The translations under genes and the position numbers were made by a program. The notes under the pieces were generated by a model. It worked only from the letters and a program-made list of their open reading frames with translations, made no database searches and was not told the origin of the DNA. Positions 47,560 to 57,497 of a stretch of 64,000 nucleotides of DNA are shown one piece after another. Positions within the stretch are counted from its first letter, which is position 1. The number at the start of each line of letters is the position of its first letter. Source of the stretch: Micromonospora_H sonneratiae (GTDB lineage: Bacteria; Actinomycetota; Actinomycetes; Mycobacteriales; Micromonosporaceae); NCBI RefSeq assembly GCF_042679305.1, contig NZ_JBHTMP010000040.1:1-64000 (forward strand), in the 5' to 3' direction.

Positions 47560-47592
47560 AAAACCCGGGTGCCCCGACCCGCCAGGGTCAGG

Positions 47593-47598
47593 CAGTAT
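47593..47598 (+). promoter_or_regulatory. Putative -10 box, leaderless ABC-F start
   Basis: CAGTAT ends 6 nt before GTG 47605 and no ribosome binding site is present. Confidence 0.35.
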
Positions 47599-47604
47599 GC
47601 CGTC

Positions 47605-49281
47605 GTGGGGTACATAGACGTCGCCGGACTGGGATACACGCTGCCAGATGGCCGGGAACTCTTCGCCGATGTGTCGTTCCGGGTGGGCGAGGGAGCCAAG
47701 GTCGCCCTGGTCGGGCCAAACGGGGCCGGCAAGACGACCCTGCTCCGGATGGTGGCCGGTGATCTGGCCACCAAGACCGGCGCGATCGCCCGCAGCGGCG
47801 GCCTTGGGGTGATGCGGCAGTTCATCGGCATGATCGGTGACGAGACGGAGCTGCGGGACCTGGCACTTTCGCTGGCCGCCCCGGCGCTCCGGTCGGCCGG
47901 TGCGCGGCTGGCCACCGCCGAGGCGGCCCTGCACGCCGCCGAGGTGCGCGGCAAGTTCAGCTCCGCCGCGGGCAAGGCGCAGATGGCGTACGCGGATGCG
48001 CTGGCCGCCTGGGGGGAAGCCGGCGGCTACGACGCCGAGGTGCTCTTCGACACGGTGTCGACGATCGTGCTCAACCTGCCCTGGGAACAGACCCGGAACC
48101 GTCCGGTGCGGACCCTCTCCGGTGGGCAGCAGAAGCGGTTCGCGCTGGAGTTGCTGCTGCGCGGCACGGACGAGGTGCTGCTGCTCGACGAACCGGACAA
48201 CTTCCTCGACGTACCCGGGAAACGGTGGTTGGAGGCCCGACTGCGCGAGTCGCAGAAGTCCGTCCTCTACGTCTCGCACGACCGGGAGCTGCTGGCCCAG
48301 ACCGCCGACCGGGTGGTCGCGGTGGAAGGGGGCAGCGCCTGGGTCCATCCGGGCAGCTTCACCACCTGGCACGAGGCCCGGGTGGCCCGGCACGGCCGGC
48401 TCGAAGAGCAGCGCAAGCGCTGGGACGAGGAGCATCAGAAGCTGCGTGAGCTGATGCTGATGTACAAGCAGAAGGCGGCCTACAACTCCGACATGGCCTC
48501 GCGGTACCAGTCGGCGCAGACCCGGCTGCGCAAGTTCGAGGAGGCCGGGCCGCCGCCGCTACCGCCCAAGGACCAGGACATCCGGATGCGGCTGGCCGGT
48601 GGCCGTACCGGTAAACGGGCGGTGATGTGTGAGCAGCTGGAGCTGGACGGGTTGACCTATCCGTTCGACCTGGAACTCTGGTACGGCGACCGGGTGGCGG
48701 TGCTCGGTGCCAACGGGACGGGCAAGTCCCACTTCCTGCGGCTGTTGGCCCGGGGCGGCACCGACCCTGATCCGGCGAACGTGCCGCTGGCCGGTGGTCT
48801 GGACCTGACCCCGGTACGGCACGACGGCGTGGCCCGGTTGGGCGCCCGGGTCCGCCCTGGTCACTTCTCCCAGACCCACGACCGGCCGGAGTTGATGGAG
48901 AAGACCCTGGTCGAGGTGCTCTGGCGGGGGGACGAGCACCGCGCCGGGATGGACCGGCACGCCGCCATGGCCGCGCTGAGCAGGTACGAGTTGAGCGGCC
49001 AGGGCGACCAGCGGTTCGGGTCGCTCTCCGGTGGACAGCAGGCCCGGTTCCTCGTACTGCTGTTGGAGTTGTCCGGGGCGACGCTGCTGTTGCTCGACGA
49101 ACCCACCGACAACCTGGACCTGGCCTCGGCGGAGTCACTGGAGGAGGGGCTGCGGGCCTTCGAGGGCACGGTCATCGCCGTCACCCACGACCGGTGGTTC
49201 ACCCGGTCCTTCGACCGGTTCGTGCTCTTCCGTGGCGACGGTGAGGTGGTGGAGACCCCGGAACCGGTCTGGGGGGTGTAG
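47605..49281 (+). CDS. ABC-F family ATPase (ribosome-associated)
   Basis: The 558-residue protein has two ABC domains on one chain and no membrane segments, the ABC-F layout. Domain 1 has Walker A GPNGAGKTT, signature LSGGQQKRF and the Walker B region LLLDEPDNFLD, where most ABC-F proteins read DEPTNHLD. A charged helical linker (EEQRKRWDEEHQKLRELMLM and on) leads to domain 2 with GANGTGKS, LSGGQQARF and LLLDEPTDNLD. ABC-F proteins act at the ribosomal E site as translation factors or antibiotic-protection proteins. Which applies here cannot be told from motifs. GTG 47605 gives an N-terminus VGYIDVAGLGYTLPDG; an upstream extension is less likely. Confidence 0.9.
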   Translation: MGYIDVAGLGYTLPDGRELFADVSFRVGEGAKVALVGPNGAGKTTLLRMVAGDLATKTGAIARSGGLGVMRQFIGMIGDETELRDLALSLAAPALRSAGARLATAEAALHAAEVRGKFSSAAGKAQMAYADALAAWGEAGGYDAEVLFDTVSTIVLNLPWEQTRNRPVRTLSGGQQKRFALELLLRGTDEVLLLDEPDNFLDVPGKRWLEARLRESQKSVLYVSHDRELLAQTADRVVAVEGGSAWVHPGSFTTWHEARVARHGRLEEQRKRWDEEHQKLRELMLMYKQKAAYNSDMASRYQSAQTRLRKFEEAGPPPLPPKDQDIRMRLAGGRTGKRAVMCEQLELDGLTYPFDLELWYGDRVAVLGANGTGKSHFLRLLARGGTDPDPANVPLAGGLDLTPVRHDGVARLGARVRPGHFSQTHDRPELMEKTLVEVLWRGDEHRAGMDRHAAMAALSRYELSGQGDQRFGSLSGGQQARFLVLLLELSGATLLLLDEPTDNLDLASAESLEEGLRAFEGTVIAVTHDRWFTRSFDRFVLFRGDGEVVETPEPVWGV

Positions 49282-49303
49282 GGAAGCCCTGTTGTCGCCT
49301 TCC

Positions 49304-49329
49304 GGGTGGGAAGGGTCCCTTCCCAACCC
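49304..49329 (+). terminator. Hairpin after ABC-F gene
   Basis: GGGTGGGAAGG pairs imperfectly with CCTTCCCAACCC around a minimal loop, 22 bp after the stop. Confidence 0.5.
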
Positions 49330-49377
49330 ACGCCTGCCAACCGGGCCGTCGTCAGGCCACGACAGTCGACATGGGCA

Positions 49378-49383
49378 TAGGGT
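49378..49383 (+). promoter_or_regulatory. Putative -10 box, leaderless aldo/keto reductase start
   Basis: TAGGGT ends 6 nt before GTG 49390, as at hadA and the gene at 20428. Confidence 0.4.
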
Positions 49384-49389
49384 TGATCA

Positions 49390-50343
49390 GTGAGTGAAAT
49401 GACCTACCGCCGGCTCGGCAACTCCGGACTCGTGGTGTCCGTGGTTGGGGTCGGCTGCAACAACTTCGGCCGCAAACTCGACCTCGACGGCACCCGGGCC
49501 GTCGTCGACGCCGCGCTCGACGCGGGAATCAACTTCTTCGACACCGCTGACATCTACGGCCAGCCCCAGGGCGGTTCCGAGGAGCAGCTCGGTGCCGCGC
49601 TGCGGGGTCGACGTGACGACGTGGTGGTGGCGACGAAGTTCGGCATGAACATGCACGGGATGAACGGGCCGGACCACGGGGCCAGGGGTGCCCGGCGCTA
49701 CGTTGCCCGCGCGGTGGAGGCGTCGCTGCGCCGGCTCGGCACCGACTACATCGATCTCTACCAGATGCACGAGCCCGACCCGGGTACGCCGATCGAGGAG
49801 ACCCTGTCCGCGTTGGACGACCTGGTCCGCGATGGCAAGGTGCGCTACCTCGGCAACTCCAACTTCGCCGGATGGCAGATCGCCGATGCGGCGTGGGTGG
49901 CCCGGACCCGGGGATACACCCCGTTCATCAGCGCGCAGAACGAGTACAACCTGCTCGACCGGGACGTCACCGCAGAGGTGGTTCCGGCCTGCCAGCAGTT
50001 CGGTCTGGGACTGCTGCCGTTCTTCCCGCTGGCGGACGGGCTGCTCACCGGCAAGTACAGGCGTGGTGCGGCGGCGCCGGAGGGCAGCCGGCTGTCCGGT
50101 GGTGGCCGTTACGCCGAGCGGCTGGCCAACGCGCCGTGGGACACGATCGAGGCGATCGAGGCGTACGCGGCCGAGCGCGGCCTCACCATGCTCCACGTGG
50201 CGATCGCCGGCCTGGCCGCCCAGCCGGCGGTCACCTCGGTCATCGCCGGAGCCACCACACCGGACCAGGTACGGGCCAACGCCGCAGCCGGAAGCTGGCA
50301 ACCCTCGGCCGAGGATCTCGCCGCGCTGAACGCCCTGCTCTGA
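49390..50343 (+). CDS. Aldo/keto reductase
   Basis: The 317-residue NADPH-dependent oxidoreductase has the AKR TIM-barrel signatures. MTYRRLGNSGLVVSVVGVGC and FFDTADIYG carry the catalytic Asp and Tyr, VVVATKFG carries Lys, and DLYQMHEPD carries the active-site His. The NADPH-binding segment at the end includes VIAGATTPDQVRANA. It resembles the potassium-channel beta/Lgl-like branch. The substrate is unknown. GTG 49390 fits a leaderless start; ATG 49399 is an alternative. It precedes the thiamine operon but has its own transcriptional signal. Confidence 0.93.
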   Translation: MSEMTYRRLGNSGLVVSVVGVGCNNFGRKLDLDGTRAVVDAALDAGINFFDTADIYGQPQGGSEEQLGAALRGRRDDVVVATKFGMNMHGMNGPDHGARGARRYVARAVEASLRRLGTDYIDLYQMHEPDPGTPIEETLSALDDLVRDGKVRYLGNSNFAGWQIADAAWVARTRGYTPFISAQNEYNLLDRDVTAEVVPACQQFGLGLLPFFPLADGLLTGKYRRGAAAPEGSRLSGGGRYAERLANAPWDTIEAIEAYAAERGLTMLHVAIAGLAAQPAVTSVIAGATTPDQVRANAAAGSWQPSAEDLAALNALL

Positions 50344-50510
50344 ACCTCGATCTAGATCACTGATCTCCCTGCGCTGAGCAGGCGCTGGCCGGGGCAACCG
50401 GGCACATCGGATGTTGACCGATCGATGCGTCCGGTTGCCCTTCGTGGTTGGTGTGTCAGGTCACCTTTCTTTACTTGACCTCCTCGACGACGTAGCCTCG
50501 GCGAAGAAGT

Positions 50511-50600
50511 GACCCACGGGAGCCCGGTGTACCGGGCTGAGAGGGGGGCTGCAGCCCCCGACCGTCGAACCTGATCCGGGTAATGCCGGCGCAGGGAGGA
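50511..50600 (+). promoter_or_regulatory. TPP riboswitch (thi box)
   Basis: The core elements are readable in order: ACGGGAGCCCGGTGTACCGG, then GCTGAGAGGGGGGC with a stem GGGGGCTGCAGCCCCC, then CGAACCTGATCCGGGTAATG and CCGGCGCAGGGAGG. CTGAGA and ACCTGATCCGGGTAATGCCGGCG are the thi-box signatures. The closing segment CAGGGAGGAG includes the ribosome binding site of thiE, so ligand binding should hide it and block translation. Confidence 0.96.
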
Positions 50601-50608
50601 GTGTTGCC

Positions 50609-51235
50609 GTGCTGTCCCTGGGACGACTGCATCTCATTACCGACACCCGACCCGGGTGTGACCCGTTGGCCGTTACCCGGGCCGCGCTCTCGGTGGCCGG
50701 GCCGGACCTGGTCGTACAGGTCCGGGTGGCCGACTCGGCCAGCGACCGGGAAACCTACGACCTGGCCGTACGGGTCATGGACCTGTGCGCCGAGGCCGGG
50801 GCGACCTGCCTGGTCAACGACCGGCTGCACGTCGCGCTGGCGGTGGGCGCTGCGGGCGGACACGTCGGCGACTCCGACCTTCCGGTGGCCGCCGCGCGGC
50901 GGGTGCTGGGCCCGACCGCCGTGCTCGGCGTCACCGCTCGCACCCCGGCGACCGCTGCGGAAGCGGTCTCGGCGGGTGCCAGCTATCTCGGTGTCGGCCC
51001 GTGTTACGCCACCACGACGAAGGACGGGCTGCCGGCTCCGATCGGGCCGGCCGGCATCCGGGACGTGACCGGGGCGGTGGCCGTGCCGGTCATCGCGATC
51101 GGCGGTGTCACCCCGGCCCGGGTGCCCGAACTGTTGGCCGCTGGCGCGTACGGCGTGGCGGTCGTGGGTGCGGTCTCCACCGCTGCTGATCCGGCTCGCG
51201 CGACCGCCGCGCTGGTCGGAGCCCTTTCGTGTTAG
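50609..51235 (+). CDS. thiE: Thiamine phosphate synthase
   Basis: ThiE joins HMP pyrophosphate and thiazole phosphate. The 208-residue TIM barrel shows the ligand motifs CLVNDRLHVALAVG, GDSDLPVAAARR and GVGPCYATTTK. IAIGGVTPARVPELLAAGAYGVAVVGAV forms the phosphate site. In the QxRxK motif, which reads QVRVA here (37-41), the usual Lys is Ala41, so a residue that normally contacts the pyrophosphate is missing. It starts at GTG 50609 behind the riboswitch-controlled GGGAGGAG, and its stop overlaps thiO. Confidence 0.88.
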   Translation: MLSLGRLHLITDTRPGCDPLAVTRAALSVAGPDLVVQVRVADSASDRETYDLAVRVMDLCAEAGATCLVNDRLHVALAVGAAGGHVGDSDLPVAAARRVLGPTAVLGVTARTPATAAEAVSAGASYLGVGPCYATTTKDGLPAPIGPAGIRDVTGAVAVPVIAIGGVTPARVPELLAAGAYGVAVVGAVSTAADPARATAALVGALSC

Positions 51236-52431
51236 GAAGGGCCCCCTTCACCGCAGAATCCGACCGGGAGCCCTTCCGCGCAGACGTGGCGGTGGTTGGC
51301 GGTGGGCCGATCGGCCTGGCGGTCGCCTGGCGGTGCGCGGTACGGGGCAGGCGGGTGGCCGTGTACGACCCGGACCCGGGCGTCGGTGGGGCGGACGGGG
51401 TGGCGGGCGGAGCGCTTGCCTCGGGCGGTGGGGCGGACGAGGTGGCGGGAGCTGTGTTCGCTGCGGGTCGCGGGGCGTACCAGGTCGCGGCTGGCATGCT
51501 GGCCCCGGTCGCCGAGGCGTACTTCGGCGAGGAGGCGCTGACCCGGCTGTTGACCGAGTCGGCCCGGCGGTGGCCCGCGTTCGCAGCCGAGCTTTCCGAG
51601 GTGTCCGGACTGGACCTCGGCTACCGTACCGAGGGCACCCTGGTCGTGGGGCTCACCAGCGACGACGTGGCCGAGGCGCGGCGACTGTGGTCGTACCAGC
51701 AGGATCTCGGACTGCCGATCACCCCGCTGCGACCGGCGCAGCTGCGGGCCTACGAGCCGCTGTTGGCGCCCGGTGTACGCGGCGGCGCGCATGCGCCCGG
51801 TGACCACCAGATCGACCCGCGTCGGTTGGTTGCCGCGCTGCGCGTCGCGGCCGACCGCGCCGGGGTGGCGTTCATCCGGGACACCGTCACCGACCTGTCC
51901 GCAGTGGACGCACCGACCGTGGTGGTGGCCGCCGGCTGTGGTGCCGCTGCGCTGACCGGCCTGCCGGTCCGGCCGGTGAAGGGCCAGATCCTGCGGCTGC
52001 GGGCACCCGGTGGTGCCGCGCCGGGCTTCCGGCACGTCGTCCGGGGATACGTCGACGGCTGGACGGTCTATCTCGTGCCGCGTACCGACGGTGAGGTGGT
52101 GGTCGGCGCGACGGTCGAGGAACGTGTCGATGACGCGGTCACCGCCGGGGCGGTGCTCCGGCTGCTCCGGGCCGCCGCCGATCTGATGCCGGAGATCGCC
52201 GAGTACGAGCTGGTGGAGGCGCAGGTCGGGATGCGGCCCGGTACGCCGGACAACGCACCGATCATCGGCCGGTTGCCGGACCGGCCGGAGGTGATCGTGG
52301 CGACCGGCCACTACCGGCACGGCATCCTGCTCACCCCGGTGACCGCCGACCTGGTCGCCGATCTGCTCTCGACCGGCGTACCGGATCCGGCGATGGTGCC
52401 GTTCACGCCGGACCGGTTCGTCACCGACTGA
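51229..52431 (+). CDS. thiO: Glycine oxidase ThiO with tandemly expanded FAD loop
   Basis: ThiO oxidises glycine to dehydroglycine (iminoglycine) for thiazole synthesis. The 400-residue protein has the FAD-binding ADVAVVGGGPIGLAVAWRCA (18-37) and YDPDPG. The family motif AAGMLAPVAEAYFGEE lies at about 87-102, with GAHAPGDHQIDPRRLVAALR and PGTPDNAPIIGRL further on. Residues 53-94 consist of three tandem 14-residue units. The last is the normal AAGMLAP loop, and the first two (GGADGVAGGALASG, GGADEVAGAVFAAG) look like copies of it. GTG 51229 overlaps the thiE stop. Confidence 0.9.
   Translation: MLGRAPFTAESDREPFRADVAVVGGGPIGLAVAWRCAVRGRRVAVYDPDPGVGGADGVAGGALASGGGADEVAGAVFAAGRGAYQVAAGMLAPVAEAYFGEEALTRLLTESARRWPAFAAELSEVSGLDLGYRTEGTLVVGLTSDDVAEARRLWSYQQDLGLPITPLRPAQLRAYEPLLAPGVRGGAHAPGDHQIDPRRLVAALRVAADRAGVAFIRDTVTDLSAVDAPTVVVAAGCGAAALTGLPVRPVKGQILRLRAPGGAAPGFRHVVRGYVDGWTVYLVPRTDGEVVVGATVEERVDDAVTAGAVLRLLRAAADLMPEIAEYELVEAQVGMRPGTPDNAPIIGRLPDRPEVIVATGHYRHGILLTPVTADLVADLLSTGVPDPAMVPFTPDRFVTD
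51385..51510 (+). repeat. Three tandem 42-bp units inside thiO
   Basis: Units 51385-51426, 51427-51468 and 51469-51510 keep frame. The first 23 bases of units 1 and 2 match at 22 positions. Unit 3 is more diverged and encodes the conserved family loop. Confidence 0.8.
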
Positions 52432-52445
52432 CAGGAGGCGTGGAC

Positions 52446-52649
52446 GTGGCGGAAGTGACAGTGAACGGGGAACGACGGGAACTGCCCGAACCCGCGACCG
52501 TGGTGGAGCTGGTGACCGGGTCGACGGCACAGACCCGGGGCGTGGCGGTCGCGGTGAACGGTGAGGTGGTGCCCAGGGCCGGCTGGTCGACCACGGTCCT
52601 GCGCGACGGGGACCGGGTCGAGGTGCTCACCGCGGCCCAGGGCGGGTGA
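52446..52649 (+). CDS. thiS: Sulfur carrier protein ThiS
   Basis: ThiS is the ubiquitin-like sulfur donor for thiazole formation. The 67-residue product ends in the obligatory Gly-Gly (TAAQGG), which is adenylated and thiocarboxylated. VTVNGERRELPEPATVVELV and GVAVAVNGEVVPRAGW are typical. GTG 52446 is 7 nt from AGGAGG (52433-52438), whereas GTG 52440 is too close. Its stop overlaps the thiG start. The activating enzyme ThiF is not in this window. Confidence 0.95.
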   Translation: MAEVTVNGERRELPEPATVVELVTGSTAQTRGVAVAVNGEVVPRAGWSTTVLRDGDRVEVLTAAQGG

Positions 52650-53476
52650 CCGGGATGGACGGTTCGTCGGGTGGGGCACCGGTCGGTCAGGTGACCGGGG
52701 ATGCCGGTGGGCTCACCATCGGCGGGGAGATCTTCGGCTCCCGACTCATTCTCGGCACCGGTGGCGCCGCCAGCCTGCACGCGCTGGAAGCCGCGATCCG
52801 GGCCTCCGGCACCGGGCTGGTCACCGTGGCGCTACGCCGGATCGACACGGCCGCCACGATGCGCGGCGGTCTGCTGGAGGTGCTGGACCGCTGTGGCGTA
52901 CGGCTGCTGCCGAACACCGCCGGTTGCTACACCGCGACAGAGGCGGTCAAGGTCGCCCACCTTGCCCGGGAGGCGTTCGGGACGTCGTGGGTGAAGCTGG
53001 AGGTGATCGGCGACGAGCGGACGCTGCTGCCCGACGGGGTGGAGTTGCTGACGGCCGCCGAGCGGCTGGTCGATGACGGCTTCACCGTGCTGCCGTACAC
53101 CAGTGACGATCCGGTGCTGGCCCGCCGGTTGGCCGATGTCGGCTGCGCCGCGGTGATGCCGGCCGGCGCCCCGATCGGTTCGGGGTTGGGCATCACCAAC
53201 CAGCACCACATCCGGCTGATCCGGCAGAGCGTCGACGTGCCGGTGATCCTCGACGCCGGTATCGGCACCGCGTCCGACGCGGCGTTGGCGATGGAACTCG
53301 GCTGCGACGGTGTGCTGTTGGCCAGCGCGGTGACCCGGGCCGCCGACCCGGCCCGGATGGCGGCGGCGATGCGGTACGCCGTGGCGGCGGGCCGGCTGGC
53401 GGCCGGTGCCGGCCGTATCCCGCGCCGGTTCCATGCGCTGGCCTCCACCTCGGACGACGGGCGGCCCGAGCTGTGA
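52646..53476 (+). CDS. thiG: Thiazole synthase ThiG
   Basis: ThiG condenses deoxyxylulose phosphate, dehydroglycine and ThiS-thiocarboxylate. The 276-residue TIM barrel has the Schiff-base Lys at about 117 in SWVKLEVIGD. LLPNTAGCYTATEAVK, GCAAVMPAGAPIGSGLGI and DAGIGTASDAALAMELGCDG also mark it. An extra Gly-rich N-terminus of about 20 residues precedes the core. It overlaps thiS (GTGA) and the tenI-like gene downstream. Confidence 0.96.
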   Translation: MTGMDGSSGGAPVGQVTGDAGGLTIGGEIFGSRLILGTGGAASLHALEAAIRASGTGLVTVALRRIDTAATMRGGLLEVLDRCGVRLLPNTAGCYTATEAVKVAHLAREAFGTSWVKLEVIGDERTLLPDGVELLTAAERLVDDGFTVLPYTSDDPVLARRLADVGCAAVMPAGAPIGSGLGITNQHHIRLIRQSVDVPVILDAGIGTASDAALAMELGCDGVLLASAVTRAADPARMAAAMRYAVAAGRLAAGAGRIPRRFHALASTSDDGRPEL

Positions 53477-54093
53477 CCGGACCGGACCGGTCGGGTGGCG
53501 GTGGCGTACCGGCTGGGGTGGTGGTGCTCACCGATCGGCGGCAGGCGCTCCGGCCGCTGGTCGACGTGGTACGGGACGCTGTGACCGGCGGTGCGCGCTG
53601 GGTGGTTCTGCGGGAGCGGGATCTGCCCCGCGACGTGCGTCTCCAGTTGGCCGACGAGCTGCGGACGGTCCTGGCCACGGTGGGCGGCACGCTGGTCGTC
53701 GCGGGTCCCGACCCGCTCGGTGGCGACGCGGTGCATCTGCCCGCCGCCGATTCGGAGCCCATGTCACCCGAGGTGCGGCTGGTCGGCCGTTCGTGTCACA
53801 ACGCAGACGAGTTGAGCCAATTGTCCGGTGTGGACTATGTCACCCTGTCGCCGGTCTTTCCGACCGGGTCCAAACCGGGGTACGGCCCGGCGCTCGGAAC
53901 GGATGGTCTGGCGCAACTGGTTCGTCGTACCCGGACTCCGGTGCTCGCCCTCGGCGGGATCACCACCCCGGAACAGGTGACGGCCTGCCGGGCGGCCGGT
54001 GCCGGTGGGGTGGCGGTGATGGGGGCGGTCATGCGGGCCGGTGACCCGGCCGCACTGGTCGGTGCCCTGCTGGCGGCGGCGGTGGGCCGATGA
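53473..54093 (+). CDS. tenI: TenI-like thiazole tautomerase (ThiE paralog)
   Basis: This second ThiE-fold protein (206 residues) fits TenI better than ThiE. TenI aromatises the thiazole carboxylate tautomer made by ThiG. The TenI catalytic His is preserved as His109 in VGRSCHNADEL, followed by DYVTLSPVFPTGSKPGYGPALG and LALGGITTPEQV. It lacks the ThiE NDR and QxRxK pyrophosphate motifs. It starts at GTG 53473 inside the thiG stop and overlaps thiD by 4 nt, so it is translated together with thiazole enzymes. Annotation as a duplicate thiE is the alternative. Confidence 0.78.
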   Translation: MTGPDRSGGGGVPAGVVVLTDRRQALRPLVDVVRDAVTGGARWVVLRERDLPRDVRLQLADELRTVLATVGGTLVVAGPDPLGGDAVHLPAADSEPMSPEVRLVGRSCHNADELSQLSGVDYVTLSPVFPTGSKPGYGPALGTDGLAQLVRRTRTPVLALGGITTPEQVTACRAAGAGGVAVMGAVMRAGDPAALVGALLAAAVGR

Positions 54094-54878
54094 CACCGCC
54101 GGTGGTGCTGACCATCGCCGGTTCCGACTCCGGGGCTGGTGCCGGCATCCAGGCTGACCTGAAGGTGTTCGCCGCGCTGCGGTCGTACGGCACCTCGGTG
54201 CTCACCGCGGTCACCGCGCAGAACACCCTCGGGGTGGCCGGGGTGTTCCCGCTCCCGCCCGACGTGGTGACCGCACAGGTCGACGCGGTGCTGGCCGACT
54301 TCGCGGTCCGGGCGGTCAAGACCGGTGTGCTCGGCACCCCGGAGATCGCGTCGGCCGTGGCGGAACGGGCCAGGGACGGGCTGCTACCCAACCTGGTGGT
54401 CGACCCGGTACTCGTCTCGACCAGCGGTCACCGGCTCGGCGCGGTGGCGGTGGTCGAGCGGCTGTTGCCGTACGCGATGGTGGCGACGCCCAACCGGGCG
54501 GAGGCCGAGGCGCTGCTGGGCCGGCGGGTGTCGAGCCGGTCGGATCTGGCGGACGCGGCGCGGGACCTCGCCTCGGGCGGCCCTCGGTACGTGGTGGTCA
54601 CCGGTGGCGACCTGCCGGATGAGGCGGAGTCCGTCGACGCGTTGTGGACCGGTACCGAGGTCCAACTGCTGCCCGGCCCTCGGGTCGCGACCGGGAACAC
54701 GCACGGTACCGGCTGCTCGTTCTCGGCCGCGATCGCCGTGCGGCTCGGCCTCGGCGACGCGGTCCCGCAAGCGGTGCGGTTCGCCAAGGAGTACGTCGCC
54801 GGAGCGCTCGTCGGTGCCCGACGTTGGCGACTCGGCGGCGGTAGCGGCCCACTGGACCACTTCGGATGGCACCGGTGA
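54090..54878 (+). CDS. thiD: HMP/HMP-P kinase ThiD
   Basis: ThiD phosphorylates hydroxymethylpyrimidine twice to the pyrophosphate used by ThiE. The 262-residue ribokinase-fold protein begins MTPPVVLTIAGSDSGAGAGI and QADLKVFAALRSYGTSVLTA. DPVLVSTSGHRL and the anion-hole TGNTHGTGCSFSAAIAVRLG with the catalytic Cys/Asp region follow. No fused TenA or ThiE domain is present. Its start overlaps the tenI-like stop, and thiC starts 76 bp downstream. Confidence 0.96.
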   Translation: MTPPVVLTIAGSDSGAGAGIQADLKVFAALRSYGTSVLTAVTAQNTLGVAGVFPLPPDVVTAQVDAVLADFAVRAVKTGVLGTPEIASAVAERARDGLLPNLVVDPVLVSTSGHRLGAVAVVERLLPYAMVATPNRAEAEALLGRRVSSRSDLADAARDLASGGPRYVVVTGGDLPDEAESVDALWTGTEVQLLPGPRVATGNTHGTGCSFSAAIAVRLGLGDAVPQAVRFAKEYVAGALVGARRWRLGGGSGPLDHFGWHR

Positions 54879-54954
54879 CCGGCACCAGTGGATGGCACCG
54901 ACGACCGGCCGGGACGGCTGGCCGGACCGAACACACAGCAGGGAGGCAGTTCTC

Positions 54955-56528
<1,574 letters not shown>

Positions 56529-56547
<19 letters not shown>

Positions 56548-57497
56548 ACCGCGTCCAGCTGCGGCAGCACCTCACCGGCGATCAGTTCCAGATGGTCCAG
56601 ATCGGACATGTCGATCAGACGCAGGTGGACCCGGGTCGTACCGATGCTGGCGAACTCGCCGATCCGGTCGACGAGCTGGGCGGGGGAGCCGACCACCGGA
56701 TCCTCCGGTGGCAGCGCGCTCGGGGCGTGCAGTGGCGCGGCCCGGCGCGCGGCTTCCGCGTCGGTACGACCGATCGCCACGACGATTCCCGCCGACAGCA
56801 CCAGTGGCCCGCGACCGGTACCGGCCCGCCCCATCCGGTCGCAGGCCTCGGTCACCCGGTCGTACGTCTCCGCGGTCGCCGCCACGGTCTTGAACGGGGC
56901 GTTGAACTCGTCAGCGAACCGGGCGGCCAGTTCCGGGGTGCGCTTGGCGCCCCGCCCACCGACGATGACCGGTGGGCCCGGCACCTGCACCGGCTTGGGC
57001 AGCGCGGGGGCGTCCACCAACCGGTAGTGGTCGCCGTAGAAGCTGAAGCTCTCGCCGACCGGGGTCGACCACAGTCCGGTGAGGACGGCCAGCTGCTCCT
57101 CCAACCGGTCGAAGCGCTGGCCCAGCTTCGGGAACGGGATGCCGTACGAGATGTGCTCACGCTCGTACCAGCCGGATCCGATGCCGAGTTCGACCCGGCC
57201 GCCACTCATCTGGTCGACCTGGGCGACCATGATCGCCAGTGGTCCGGGCAGCCGGAACGTCGCCGAGGTGACCAGGGTGCCGAGCCGGATTCGGGTGGTC
57301 TCCCGGGCCAGCGCGGCCAGGGTGAGCCACGCGTCGGTCGGCCCCGGTGCCCCGTGGTCGTCGCTCATCGCCTGGTAGTGGTCGGCGCGGAAGAAGCCCT
57401 CGAAGCCGCACTCCTCGACCCGCCGGGCGAACCGTAGCTGGTCGGTGTAGGTCGCACCACGGTGCGGTTCGGTGAAGACACAGACCCGCATGCTCAT
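56529..57497 (-). CDS. LLM-class flavin (F420- or FMN-dependent) monooxygenase
   Basis: The 322-residue protein is a luciferase-like TIM barrel. FARRVEECGFEGFFRADHYQ, TLAALARETTRIRLGTLVTS and RLPGPLAIMVAQVDQMSGGR are the family blocks, together with LGIGSGWYEREHISYGIPFP and PPVIVGGRGAKRTPELAARF. Actinobacterial members of this branch usually use F420; the cofactor cannot be decided from sequence alone. The start ATG overlaps the stop of the ABC ATPase gene (ATGA), so the two are one transcript. Its end overlaps thiC tail-to-tail. It may oxidise the substrate taken up by the neighbouring transporter. Confidence 0.88.

Noticed and set aside
50475..50498. TTGACC ... TAGCCT as promoter of the thiamine operon
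   Set aside because: The spacer is only 12 bp. A TTTACT/TAGCCT alternative at 17 bp exists, but neither could be defended.
54325..54954. Upstream extension of the thiC frame through thiD
   Set aside because: There is no ThiC similarity, it overlaps thiD in another frame, and GTG 54955 has a good ribosome site matching the family start.
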